Shown here piece after piece: positions 8,249 to 16,791 of a stretch of 64,000 nucleotides of DNA. This DNA is from Mesorhizobium huakuii. Lineage in GTDB: Bacteria > Pseudomonadota > Alphaproteobacteria > Rhizobiales > Rhizobiaceae. The stretch lies in NCBI RefSeq assembly GCF_014189455.1, contig NZ_CP050296.1:5638001-5702000 (forward strand). Reading direction: 5' to 3'. The stretch's first letter is position 1. Each line of letters begins with the position of its first letter. The notes under the pieces are model-generated. The model was not told where the DNA came from. It did no database searches and saw nothing but the letters and a program-made list of their open reading frames with translations. The position numbers were made by a program, and so were the translations under genes.

Positions 8249-8947
8249 AAGGCATCAATATCGAGGTCCGCAGTCTGAACCCTGGTGGCGCGGCCTTTGA
8301 TAAGTCGTTCAAGATGATGACCGCAACCAACCTGCCAGGCGGCGAGATTTCCTATCGCGAGACTAGGCATACCGTGAAACAGCGTGTCAGTGTCGGCCAG
8401 CGCACCCTAGCTAGCAATGATGACAGTGACACGCGGACGCAAGCACCATTACGGCTGATGAAGTCGGAAGATGAACGTATAGCTCGGATCGACGGTCAGC
8501 CCATTCTTGCCGCCTTGCGTGTCGGCATTGGAAACGCGCTGGATCCGTTCGAAGATGCTGCCCTTGACGGAGCCACGCTCACCGAGATCGGCGACCGTCT
8601 CGGCTTCAGGTGGAAGGCGCGCAGCGCGGAAGCAAAGTGGCGGGTATATCTGGCGATCGACCGGATGCGCGACCAATGGCGGCTTATCGAGCGCCAGATG
8701 GCGGCCGAAGCCGCGGCATGTCGTCGGCGCGTAGAAACGCGACGTGCCGAACTCATTGCGGCGCAACGGTCCTATCTTGGCACGGCCGCGTAGTTATACC
8801 CCAAGTCGATTCCAAAGGTATAAGACGGGAATAGTGATCCTTTCCCAGTCAGGGCGATCCTGACATTTTTGAGCCGTGCCACCAGCGTGATGTTGTTGGC
8901 CGGCTCTCCCCCTTTTTGCCAAAATCAAAAACTTACAGAGGAAAACC

Positions 8948-9378
8948 ATGGACGCATGGCTGCACCGCGCATTCACGCGCGAAGAGTGCGCGATGCTGTG
9001 CGGCATCCCGCGTGGCTCGCTAGATGTGCTGACGCATCGCGCCCGCGAGTGTCGGTGCTTTTCACGGAAAAGCGCGGAACCAAACGATGGTTTTCCGTGA
9101 AAGACATCGCGGTGTTGAGAATCGCTCATGAATTGGAGCGCTCTGGCCGCTCCTGGCTAATGGCCATCGGCCAAGCGTTTGACCATCTTGAACGTCCGCC
9201 AGATCCTGACGCGCTCTTGATCGCTCCTGCAGTCATCCGGCGCGGCTGTGGCCTGCCCCGCATCGTCCGTGACCGAGACGTCCCGCGGCTTAACTTCGAA
9301 CGATCCGAGATCGTTATTCCGATCGGCCGCATCGTTTCCGAAATCACCAAAGAGGCGGCCCTCGTATGGTCGCCTTAA
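8948..9378 (+). pseudogene. MerR-like helix-turn-helix phage regulator, frame broken
   Basis: ATG 8948 follows a good GAGG site and gives MDAWLHRAFTREECAMLCGI, an HTH opening helix, but reads into a stop at 9101. The second frame continues the same fold (VLFTEKRGTKRWFSVKDIAVLRIAHELE, then GRSWLMAIGQAF) to 9378. Joining them near 9050-9058 needs one base. The combined protein, about 143 residues, looks like a MerR-type regulator of the kind found upstream of phage structural genes. The target is unknown. Confidence 0.55.
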
Positions 9379-9425
9379 CACCAGTTTCGAATCCGGCTGC
9401 CTCGTCGGAGACAGTCGTCGATCGA

Positions 9426-9453
9426 CCCCGGCCCACCTCAAAGTGGGTCGGGG
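9426..9453 (+). terminator. Strong hairpin before the head-gene block
   Basis: CCCCGGCCCAC pairs with GTGGGTCGGGG (10 of 11 positions) across a CTCAAA loop. The T run after it is weak (TTGAATTTTG), so it may be a terminator for the regulator gene or a structured leader of the gene at 9482. Confidence 0.5.
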
Positions 9454-9481
9454 TACCGCCTTGAATTTTGAAAGGAATAAC

Positions 9482-10087
9482 ATGGCCGCCAAACGACCGG
9501 AGCCAACCCCTGCCGCTGAGCAGTTAGAAGCGATTTCGCGTAAGCGGGTCGCCTTGAACGCACGAGATAAGGATATTCTCGCCGCAGTGCTCGACCTCGA
9601 GCACCAGGGTATACGACCGCAGGAAAAATCGACTTCTGGACCAGATCCCCGCGATCTTGCGGCATCGCTGCTTGACGGCTCTGCGTTGCCGGCCGCTCGA
9701 CCTCCCACGCCCGGCGAAGAACTGTTTCAACTATTGGTCGAACGTCAGGCCATTACAATCGCGCTCGACGCGCTGGCCGAACGCGAAAACCAAGCGCGCC
9801 GCATCGCCGCCGCTGAAGCTCTGCAGGAAACCGCAGCGGATTGGCTGGAGATCGTCCGCCAACGCGCACTCGCTGTTTTGACTCTAAGGCGCCTCAACCA
9901 AGAGGCCGCTGCCTTCAGGGATCGCCTCCGGCGCATCGCAGGAGGCAATCCAACCAACCTAATCTGCGACTTCAACTCAGGGCCAGTGTTCGGCCCGGCG
10001 ACAATCGGCGACCACGTCTACAGCTACCTCGAGGCCTGTGTGAAGGCTGGGGTCCTTTCACGTTCGGAGATTAACAATGCGGCATGA
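9482..10087 (+). CDS. Hypothetical element protein, coiled coil
   Basis: 201 residues. The ATG at 9482 has AAAGGAATA upstream; a longer frame from 9248 has no such signal. Two long helical blocks (AEQLEAISRKRVALNARDKDIL, and about 85-150 with ALAERENQARRIAAAEALQ) suggest a coiled coil. It overlaps the capsid gene start by ATGCGGCATGA. A scaffold or head-assembly role fits the position but there is no sequence proof. Confidence 0.65.
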   Translation: MAAKRPEPTPAAEQLEAISRKRVALNARDKDILAAVLDLEHQGIRPQEKSTSGPDPRDLAASLLDGSALPAARPPTPGEELFQLLVERQAITIALDALAERENQARRIAAAEALQETAADWLEIVRQRALAVLTLRRLNQEAAAFRDRLRRIAGGNPTNLICDFNSGPVFGPATIGDHVYSYLEACVKAGVLSRSEINNAA

Positions 10088-11161
10088 AGTATTTCAAATC
10101 GGCGCCCGTCGCGCCTTCGACGGCAAGTCGCCGCAATTAGCAGAGCGTGCTGGCCAGTGGGTTGCGGCGGCGTTGCTTCAGCAAGAAAAAGGCAGCAGCC
10201 TGGTGCGGTGATCGCGGCATCGCCATCGAAAAGGCGGCTCAGGGCGAACTGGTCGGTGGATCCGGTGGCTTCACTGTGCCGGAAGAGATCGAATCCGAGA
10301 TCATCGAATACCGAAATAGCCTGGCGGTTTTCAGGCAGGAAGCGCGCATCCGTCAAATGGGTTCAAGCTCACTGTCGGTGCCAAAGCGCACTGGTGCGCT
10401 TGCCGGGTACTACATCGGCGAAAATGTCCCCCTCACGGAGTCTGATAACGCTTGGGGCAACATAGAGCACGTGGCGAAGAAAGCCTGCGGCGCTGACCCG
10501 TCTCTCAAGCGAAATGTGGGAGGATTCCGCCGCGGATCTCGGCGCGTTCTTCGTGGAGGAACTCAGCGCTTGCTCCGCTGATTTGGAAGATGACGCTGGC
10601 TTCAACGGCGACGGCACGTCCACCTACGCGGGCATTTCGGGCATCTGCCCCAAGTTCGTTGCTGGTCTTGGTGGCGCAAGCCAGCTTGCCGGTGCGGTCG
10701 TTGCGACCTCCGCCCATGATACTTTCGAGGAAATTGATGCAACCGACATTGCCGCTCTGATGGCGGCGCTGCCCGAACGGTACTGGACCAGTGCGAAGTT
10801 CTACGTTTCTGGGTATGGCGCCGCAAAGTGCTTTGCCAGGATCGGTGCCACGGTCGGCGGCTGGATCATGACCGCAAATGGGTTGCGGCCGATGCTCTCG
10901 TTCATGGGCTTCCCAATCGTCCTGAGCCCGAAGTTGCCCGGCTCTGGTGATCTTAGCAATCGTGTCATGATCGTTTTTGGCGACATGCGTGCCGCTGTTT
11001 CCTTCGGCTCGCGCAAGGGCGTCTCTGTGGCGGTGAGCCAAAATCGCTATTTCGACCTAGATCAAATCGGCGTCCGAGGAATCGAGCGCTACGACATCAA
11101 TTGCCATGGTGTTGGCGATGCCACAACGGCGGGGCCTCTCGTTGCTCTGATCGGAAACTGA
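10077..11161 (+). pseudogene. HK97-type major capsid protein, two frame breaks
   Basis: Three overlapping frames together read like one HK97-fold capsid. The N-terminal piece (10077-10211) ends soon after AAAAA at 10186-10190. The middle frame continues with GIAIEKAAQGELVGGSGGFTVPEEIESEI and SDNAWGNIEHVAKK. The third begins near 10480 and contains ALTRLSSEMWEDSAADLG, EDDAGFNGDGTSTYAGI and the usual C-terminal fold to 11161. Each junction needs one base removed. Restored length is about 360 residues, normal for the unprocessed or delta-domain-less form. The capsid lies before the protease, the reverse of the usual order. Confidence 0.8.
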
Positions 11162-11163
11162 AC

Positions 11164-11697
11164 ATGGCTGAGTTGAAACACTTCTCCCCGACGACAATCC
11201 TGAAGACTGCTGGCGCCGGAATTGGTCCGCGCCAGGTTAAAGCGATCGTGAGCACAGGCGAACTCGACCGCATGGGCGACATCATCGACCAGGCTGGCAT
11301 CCGGCTCGACGCCTTTCGTAAGTCGCCGACCGTATTTTGGGGGCACGATACCAACGTGCCAATTGCCAAGGCGCTTTCGATTGGAATCGAGCTGGGCAAG
11401 CTGACGGCCTTAGTCCAATTCCCTGATCCGGGAGTCTCCGCAAAAGCGGACGAGATTTATGGCCTCGTCCGGGCCGGCATCGTCAACTCGACTAGCGTTG
11501 GTTTCGTGCCGTTGAAAGCGGTGCCGATCGACCCTTCGAAGCCGTATGGCGGGCAGCGTTTTACGAGCTGCGAACTGCTGGAATTCAGTTTTGTAGGGGT
11601 TCCGGCCAACGCCGGTGCCCTAATTACGGGGCGCTCGGCCAGCCAGACGCCGCGCCTCGACGCGGCCAAGCGCCGCTTCGCGCATCTCAGCCGGTAA
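11164..11697 (+). CDS. HK97-family prohead protease
   Basis: 177 residues, a typical size. The order VKAIVSTGELDRMGDIIDQAG, FWGHDTNVPIAKAL, LVRAGIVNSTSVGFVPL and LEFSFVGVPANAGALI matches the U35/S78 prohead protease family. The His of WGHD and the Ser of NSTSVGF are the expected catalytic pair. The ATG at 11164 follows the capsid stop by two bases, so expression is coupled. It would cleave the capsid delta domain during head maturation. It appears intact although the capsid frame is broken. Confidence 0.9.
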   Translation: MAELKHFSPTTILKTAGAGIGPRQVKAIVSTGELDRMGDIIDQAGIRLDAFRKSPTVFWGHDTNVPIAKALSIGIELGKLTALVQFPDPGVSAKADEIYGLVRAGIVNSTSVGFVPLKAVPIDPSKPYGGQRFTSCELLEFSFVGVPANAGALITGRSASQTPRLDAAKRRFAHLSR

Positions 11698-11735
11698 CAA
11701 CATCAAGATTGGGAAGCCAAGAGACGGGCAAACCC

Positions 11736-11783
11736 AGGCCGGCGGCAGGGTTCATGAGGGGGCTCAACCGCCGGCCTTTCTTT
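11736..11783 (+). terminator. Terminator after the prohead protease
   Basis: A 10-bp perfect stem (AGGCCGGCGG with CCGCCGGCCT), a 22-nt loop and TTTCTTT. It separates the capsid-protease pair from the following genes. Confidence 0.75.
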
Positions 11784-11803
11784 ACAACCACAAGGAATAC
11801 CAA

Positions 11804-12031
11804 ATGCAGAACCAAGACCGGCAAACCGGCACCGTCGTGACCTGGGTCGACAACGCAGCGTTCGGATTCGCAGCACCCCACGATGGCGGCCCAGATTTGT
11901 TCATCCACGTCACCCAACTGCCTAGTGGCACCGACGGGCTGCGCATCGGCCAGCGCGTTTCATACCTTGCCCAACTAGACCAGCGCACAGGCAAGCAGCG
12001 AGCCGTGAACGTCGAGGTCATCGACCGATGA
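11804..12031 (+). CDS. Cold-shock-domain protein
   Basis: 75 residues covering one complete CSD. GTVVTWVDNAAFGFAAP resembles the RNP1 region (here FGF instead of YGF), DLFIHVTQL fits RNP2, and the C-terminal strand is GKQRAVNVEVID. AAGGA precedes ATG 11804. CspA-type proteins bind single-stranded nucleic acid. Here the gene lies among head genes and overlaps the next gene by ATGA, so it is part of the element's late operon rather than a stray host gene. Confidence 0.75.
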   Translation: MQNQDRQTGTVVTWVDNAAFGFAAPHDGGPDLFIHVTQLPSGTDGLRIGQRVSYLAQLDQRTGKQRAVNVEVIDR

Positions 12032-12453
12032 GCGGCAAGGTCCACAGCGCGGCGGGTGGCGACTCGTTCGTTGTAGAATCCGGCGGCCAAATGCTCATCG
12101 AAAGCGGCGGTCGCTTAGTCGCTGAAGCCGGCTCGCTCGTTGAGATCATGCCGCGGTGGAAGACCTTTCCCTTGACGACACACGCCATCTCGCCTCTCGA
12201 AGCGGGAGTGCTAGTCAAGACCACGAACAGCAACCCAGTGTCGATCACTGTCCCGCCTGGCATTGCGCTTGCGGCACCGGTCACGGTGCACCAGCTCGGC
12301 GCTGGTCAGGTGACGTTCGTTGAAGGGTCTGGCGTCAACATCCGCACCCCAGAGACGTTGAAGATCGCAAAGCAAGGCGCTGCCGTCACCCTCTCCGCCA
12401 CTGACATCGCCGACGAATACGTGTTGGCCGGATATCTCGAACGGACGGCATGA
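12028..12453 (+). CDS. Putative phage structural protein (head decoration or fibre-like)
   Basis: 141 residues. The N-terminal 45 residues are Gly/Ser rich with an imperfect repeat (VESGGQMLIESGGRLVAEAG). The rest is a beta-rich segment (VTVHQLGAGQVTFVEGSGVNI, then GAAVTLSATDIADEYVLAGYL) of a kind found in phage tail and head decoration proteins. It starts in an ATGA overlap with the CSD gene. Function is inferred from position and pattern. Confidence 0.55.
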   Translation: MSGKVHSAAGGDSFVVESGGQMLIESGGRLVAEAGSLVEIMPRWKTFPLTTHAISPLEAGVLVKTTNSNPVSITVPPGIALAAPVTVHQLGAGQVTFVEGSGVNIRTPETLKIAKQGAAVTLSATDIADEYVLAGYLERTA

Positions 12454-12568
12454 CTACAACCCGGAGTGGTAGGCGGTCTAAAAAGGTTTGTGGCCGAACC
12501 CCTTGGGACCGCTTCGGGGCTTACCTTTGCTAAACGTCCAGTTTTTTTGTTTCTGAAGAAGGTTTTTC

Positions 12569-13009
12569 ATGGCAGCGCGAGGCAGAAAATCGACCGCCAG
12601 CTTGGCAATCCAGACCGTCAACATCGGTCAGGCGACCACGTTGCGACCGGCAGAAGGCCTGTCGGAAGCCGAGGCCGCGCTGTGGTTCGACATGATCGCG
12701 TGCATGCCGTCTGGCTTCTTTCGGCCGGAAAATGCCGAACTCCTGGCGAGCTATGTGAGGCATTCTGTTTCGGCGCGCGACTTGTCCAAGATGGTCGCGG
12801 ATTTTCACCCCGAATGGTTGGTGAAGGAAGGCGGCCTCGAGAGATTCGACAGGCTGCTGAAGATGCGCGAGCGGGAGTCGCGCGCAGCATCGGCTGCGGC
12901 TCGTTCCCTGCGAATGACGCCGCAATCCCAGCAAGATCCGAAGACTGCCGCTCGCAAGCGAAACAGCGGCTGGGAACCTAGCGCTTACGAAATGATGGCC
13001 AATGACTAA
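12569..13009 (+). CDS. Phage small terminase subunit, P27-like
   Basis: 146 residues. AEAALWFDMIACMPSGFFRPENAELLASY followed by HPEWLVKEGGLERFDRLLKMRERESRAASAAARSLRM is the P27-family small terminase pattern, with the long C-terminal helices and a basic tail. AGAAGG precedes ATG 12569. It normally recognises the packaging site and works with a large terminase ATPase, which is absent here. It could divert a helper's packaging motor. It overlaps the next gene by 8 bp. Confidence 0.75.
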   Translation: MAARGRKSTASLAIQTVNIGQATTLRPAEGLSEAEAALWFDMIACMPSGFFRPENAELLASYVRHSVSARDLSKMVADFHPEWLVKEGGLERFDRLLKMRERESRAASAAARSLRMTPQSQQDPKTAARKRNSGWEPSAYEMMAND

Positions 13010-13313
13010 AGACAAGAAAGCACTGAAACGCTGCATGGAAATAGCATCCCGCGATCCCAGCCGCGCCGGACAACTCGCCGACATGCTGAAGGATCGGCCA
13101 TGGGAAGAAGTGGCGGCGTTCGCCTGCTATTGCGTGCAATCCCAGGCGCTGAATTTGAAGCCCCACGAAACCGCCCCGGCCTTCGCTGATATTCTCTATC
13201 CCGAGGGGATCCGGCGCGATCCCGATGCCGGCGCGCTTCAAGACAAGATGCTGGCCGCCGGCCTATCGGTCTTCGAACCGGACCCTCTTTTTGCACTAAG
13301 GAACAACAGATGA
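13002..13313 (+). CDS. Hypothetical element protein
   Basis: 103 residues, starting inside the end of the terminase gene. The sequence is helical (RAGQLADMLKDRPWEEVAAFACYCVQ) and ends with a short conserved-looking segment (PAFADILYPEGIRRDPDAG). Not recognised. Its ATGA overlap with the next gene places it in the same operon. Confidence 0.65.
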   Translation: MTKDKKALKRCMEIASRDPSRAGQLADMLKDRPWEEVAAFACYCVQSQALNLKPHETAPAFADILYPEGIRRDPDAGALQDKMLAAGLSVFEPDPLFALRNNR

Positions 13314-13672
13314 ACACAGCACGTGACACGCTCACCGCAGCGTTTAAAACAATGAAGAAGACCGCGATAGCTGCCCACGCACTCGACATGGCTGACGAAC
13401 TCGAGCGCATGCACTACGCCTTTGGCAACGCGATCGAAGGGATGAACGCCGCCGCCGCCGCAGTCGGTTCCTTCGAAGAACTTGTTCGCATCATGAAGGC
13501 TGACATTCGAACCGCCAGCAATCTCTTCCAGAGCGGCAGGAAGCGCGCAGCGCGAGAACTGTTGTTGAGGATGGCGGCCACCCCTGACTTGGACCAGATC
13601 ACCTTGCCGACGCATCAGGTGGAATGGTCGGCGGCGGTGTTCAACCCTGCAGATGCGCAGGCTCGTCACTAA
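13310..13672 (+). CDS. Hypothetical element protein upstream of the tape measure
   Basis: 120 residues, all-helical composition (TAIAAHALDMADELERMHYAF, then ADIRTASNLFQSGRKRAARELLLRM). The position just before the tape measure is where phages keep tail assembly chaperones, so that role is possible, but no family motif is visible. The stop overlaps the tape-measure start (TAATG). Confidence 0.6.
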   Translation: MNTARDTLTAAFKTMKKTAIAAHALDMADELERMHYAFGNAIEGMNAAAAAVGSFEELVRIMKADIRTASNLFQSGRKRAARELLLRMAATPDLDQITLPTHQVEWSAAVFNPADAQARH

Positions 13673-15891
13673 TGGCCGATGAAGTCGTCGTAACAGAACT
13701 CACTATCGACGCGCGAGGTGCAGAAGCCGGCTCTGCCGCCTACGTCAAAGCGATGAAGTCCGCGCAGGCCGCCTACGACAAGGCGATGGATAGCGCCAAC
13801 GCTGCGACTGAGGCGGTTGCAAAGCAGACCACGGTCATGACCGGTGGGGCTAACTCTATCACATCTACCGCGCGCGCTTGGGACCGCTTCAAGGCATCAG
13901 TCGACCCAGCCTTTCAAGCAACGCAGCGGATGGAACGCGCACTCCTCACCGCTGACGCAGCTGCAAAGAAGCTCGGTGTCGACCAGAACGAAATCAACCG
14001 CGTTATGGACTTGGCTCGCGTGAAGCACCTTGGCACCGCCGTTGCGGTCGAGGAAGGCGCACGGGCAGCGACTATGGGCGCTACCCAATGGGCGTCGCTA
14101 GGCCACGCTGCGCGCTCTGCAGCCGAGAGTATCGCCATGGGACAGTCGCCGATGATGGTGATGACTCAGCAAGCCAATCATCTCTCCTACGCCATGAGCG
14201 GGCCGCAGGGGCTAATCGCGGCATCGGCTGGTGTGCGTGCTGCGTTTGGCACATGGTTGACCACAATCCCCGGCATGCTCTCCACGGCAGGTGTGGCCGC
14301 AGTCGCAGCGGTTGCCGTCTACATGGCTGCTACCCGCGAGAAGATTCTGTCAGTTGATGAGATTCTTGAGGGGCACAAGAAGCTGCTCGACGAGGTCGCC
14401 AACACCTACCCGCACCTCACTGAAGCATTGAAGAAATACGCGGACGAGGCTGCGAAGCTCCCCGGCTCCGTTATTGCTGCCGATGCGAAGACACAGATCG
14501 AAAACGATCAACGGTCTTTGGCAGCATCCTTGGACCATCTTAAGGTGGATCTGCGCGACCTGGCCAGGGCGTCTGATGTGGTCGGCACCTCTGGTGCAGA
14601 GGCATTTGGCAAGATCGCAGATACGATCGATGCCGGAAACGTCAATGTCGACAAGCTGGTAGCCTCTGTCGGCGATCTGCGCCTCGATCCGTCACTAACG
14701 CCGGATGCGCACCACTTCGCTGATGGCCTCCAGGCCGCGGTCAACGAAGTGAAGAAGCTCCAGGACATCCTTGACAAAGACCAGGGCATAAAGCGCATTG
14801 GTCCCGATGGCCAGAAGGCCACGCAGACCCTTGCCGAGGTTTCCGCCGGCTTCAAGGATGTCTCGGCCAAGGCCGGCACGGCAGACGCGACGATCGCCAA
14901 GCTGTTCGGCGATGCGAGCGCCTCCAGCGGATTCGGCGTCAGCAAGTCGCTGCAATCGACGCTGGGGCAATTCGAACAGATTGACCAGGCTGTCCAACAC
15001 GCCAGGCAGGACCAGTTGCAGGGCATGCTCAGCCTCGAGCAGCAATATCGGAACACCACCACGCAGGTCGATACGCTGAAGCAGGCCATCGCGACGGCCG
15101 GCAGCAAAGAGAATATGGCTGCTTTCTTCGATGACACCTCCAAAATCAAGGACGCCAGCGCCGACATCACCAGCGCGACGTCGACCGTGACGAAGCTGTT
15201 TGACGCGCTCAACCGCGGCGGAACGAGCGTTCAGAACGTCTACGCGGGCCTCGATATGGTGCGGCAGACGCTCATCCGCGACGGCTTCGGCGTCGACGCC
15301 GTCAATAAGTTCATCGACAGCTTGGTCCGTACCCGGATGCAGTTGGACGCCGACACGGCCGGCGCAAAGCAGCTTGGTGCCGCGGTTCAAGCCCTCAAGG
15401 ACAAGACCGTCACCATAACAGTCGTGACGCAGCAGGTGGGCACAGGTACGAAGTCGATTTACGATGTGCCAGGCGGCCCTGTAGGGGTCACCAGATATGG
15501 CGGCGATGGCAATCCAAGCTTCACGCAGCAGTCCTATCAGGTGCCCAGCGGCTCCGGCACCAGTGGCGTTACAGTCACCCGTTTCGGAGGCACACGCGCA
15601 GCAGGCGGCCCTGTGTCGGCTAGCACGCCCTATTGGGTAGGTGAGCATGGTCCTGAGCTTGTCGTGCCGCAGAACGCTGGCACGGTAATCCCCAACGCCC
15701 AGTCGATGGCGCTGGCCAATCCTCAATCCGCCTTTACCGGCCGCGAAGCCACGCGCGAGCAGGACCGCATCTGGACCGTCCTCCTCAACATCGAAGCGAA
15801 CACTCGCAAGACTTATGAGGGTGTGGATAAGTGGGGGTCAGTAGCACCTACAGCTCCGGCGGGTCTTCGTCTGGCTCAACTGGCACCATGA
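13672..15891 (+). CDS. Tail tape-measure protein
   Basis: 739 residues from ATG 13672; a longer upstream frame lacks support. The N-terminus (TELTIDARGAEAGSAAYVKAMK) and the long Ala-rich helical body are typical of tape-measure proteins. A hydrophobic segment lies at about 190-225 (AAFGTWLTTIPGM, then AGVAAVAAVAVYMAAT). The C-terminus has GGPVSASTPYWVGEHGPELVVP, the recurrent tape-measure tail motif. The length would correspond to a tail of roughly 100 nm if the usual scaling applies. It overlaps the next gene by 61 bp. Confidence 0.8.
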   Translation: MADEVVVTELTIDARGAEAGSAAYVKAMKSAQAAYDKAMDSANAATEAVAKQTTVMTGGANSITSTARAWDRFKASVDPAFQATQRMERALLTADAAAKKLGVDQNEINRVMDLARVKHLGTAVAVEEGARAATMGATQWASLGHAARSAAESIAMGQSPMMVMTQQANHLSYAMSGPQGLIAASAGVRAAFGTWLTTIPGMLSTAGVAAVAAVAVYMAATREKILSVDEILEGHKKLLDEVANTYPHLTEALKKYADEAAKLPGSVIAADAKTQIENDQRSLAASLDHLKVDLRDLARASDVVGTSGAEAFGKIADTIDAGNVNVDKLVASVGDLRLDPSLTPDAHHFADGLQAAVNEVKKLQDILDKDQGIKRIGPDGQKATQTLAEVSAGFKDVSAKAGTADATIAKLFGDASASSGFGVSKSLQSTLGQFEQIDQAVQHARQDQLQGMLSLEQQYRNTTTQVDTLKQAIATAGSKENMAAFFDDTSKIKDASADITSATSTVTKLFDALNRGGTSVQNVYAGLDMVRQTLIRDGFGVDAVNKFIDSLVRTRMQLDADTAGAKQLGAAVQALKDKTVTITVVTQQVGTGTKSIYDVPGGPVGVTRYGGDGNPSFTQQSYQVPSGSGTSGVTVTRFGGTRAAGGPVSASTPYWVGEHGPELVVPQNAGTVIPNAQSMALANPQSAFTGREATREQDRIWTVLLNIEANTRKTYEGVDKWGSVAPTAPAGLRLAQLAP

Positions 15892-16543
15892 CCAAGGTCG
15901 GCGGTGACCTGTACGATCTGAACGGGTTGAACGCCGCAGGTCACACTGCTGCGCAGGTAGCGGCCTTCAGAGATATTCTGACCTCCGCAATGTCCAACTA
16001 TTCGGCTATCGGCGGCATGGGCCTCATCGGCTATGGGGCAAACGCCCTGGCGGCCACGCCACAGCAGATCGCCTACAACCTGGCCTATGGCGGCGGGCAA
16101 TCAGTCGGCATCCCGGCGAATTCCAGAGTAGGGCCATCCGCCCCTACAGCACTGCATGGCGGCGATCCGTACAACGCCATGCTCAACGGGATTAGCCCAA
16201 GTTCTCCAGGCTATGCTGCGGCATATGCGCAGGCGCTTGCCGCATCGAACAAGGCGGCCGGCTTCTCGACGGGCGGTATGATCGGCGGCGATTCCCGTGA
16301 CACGCAGAAGGTCGAGTTCTTCAAGCGACCTTCTGAGCGGGTGATCATCGCAGACAACGACCAGTTGGATGATCAGCGCAGTGGGGGGTGCGATCGGGTG
16401 GTGGAAGCCAGCGGCCTATCCAGTTCAGCCAGACCAACCATTGGAACGGCAATGCGCCGCCGTCAAAGGACAGTCTAGCCGCTGTCCGTCGGGCAACGGC
16501 ACTTGGCTTCCAGGATGCGCAAAGGTCGCAATATGGTCGCTAA
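15831..16543 (+). pseudogene. Second tape-measure-like or tail protein, frame broken
   Basis: The first frame gives a Gly/Ser-rich N-terminus, then TGGMIGGDSRDTQKVEFFKRPSERVIIAD, the motif seen at the C-terminus of many tape-measure proteins. After six G bases at 16383-16388 the sense continues in another frame as GGSQRPIQFSQTN and DSLAAVRRATALGFQDAQRSQYG, ending at 16543. One more G would join them into about 237 residues. It starts inside the tape-measure gene and could be the separated C-terminal part of that protein. Confidence 0.65.
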
Positions 16544-16610
16544 AGCTGTGCCCTGGCTGGCCTTCACGCTTTCCGTTGGCCTCGTGTTGGCGCTGGCGTG
16601 GCCGTTCTAG
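16533..16610 (+). CDS. Very small hydrophobic peptide after the tail gene
   Basis: 25 residues (from ATG 16533), nearly all one membrane segment (PWLAFTLSVGLVLALAWPF). AAAGG lies eight bases upstream. Its place after the tail genes recalls holin or spanin peptides, but the length is extreme and the call is tentative. Confidence 0.35.
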   Translation: MVAKAVPWLAFTLSVGLVLALAWPF

Positions 16611-16682
16611 AAATCGCTGGGCTTGCCCTGGCGCCGCCGTCGACTGCGGATGTACCAGCGACGGCGGACTAAAGCGGGCGGT

Positions 16683-16691
16683 TTATCCACA
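16683..16691 (+). promoter_or_regulatory. Perfect DnaA box TTATCCACA
   Basis: This matches the DnaA consensus at all nine positions. A weaker relative, TAGTCCACA, follows at 16695-16703. It lies in the gene-poor right arm of the element about 2 kb from the iteron cluster. A single box can be chance. Confidence 0.45.
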
Positions 16692-16791
16692 GCTAGTCCA
16701 CAACCGTGGACGACGGGCAATCGGTTAACGACAAGAGCGCCTTCCCGAACTAATGTTAGGGCGGGCTCAATTGCCCTCCAAAAGCGCACTC

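Larger units (their letters stand above)
6475..8793 (+). pseudogene. Element gene of unknown function interrupted by the IS256 copy
   Basis: The start is an ATGA overlap with the ATPase gene. The reading frame stops inside the IS at 6861. If 6849-8258 (the IS plus one target copy) is removed, the frame runs without a break from 6475-6848 into 8259-8793, 909 bases or 302 residues. The N-terminal half has a basic stretch (YRKPRGPQKFKPRK) followed by AANDNTPHG, a linker common in Rhizobiales. The C-terminal part (from about 200) is helical, with WRVYLAIDRMRDQWRLIERQM. I do not recognise the family. An internal ATG at 8314 could still express the C-terminal 159 residues. Confidence 0.75.

Noticed and set aside
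12454..12568. Terminator before the small terminase gene
   Set aside because: CCCC and GGGG can pair only over four bases, and the T run is too far away; support was insufficient.
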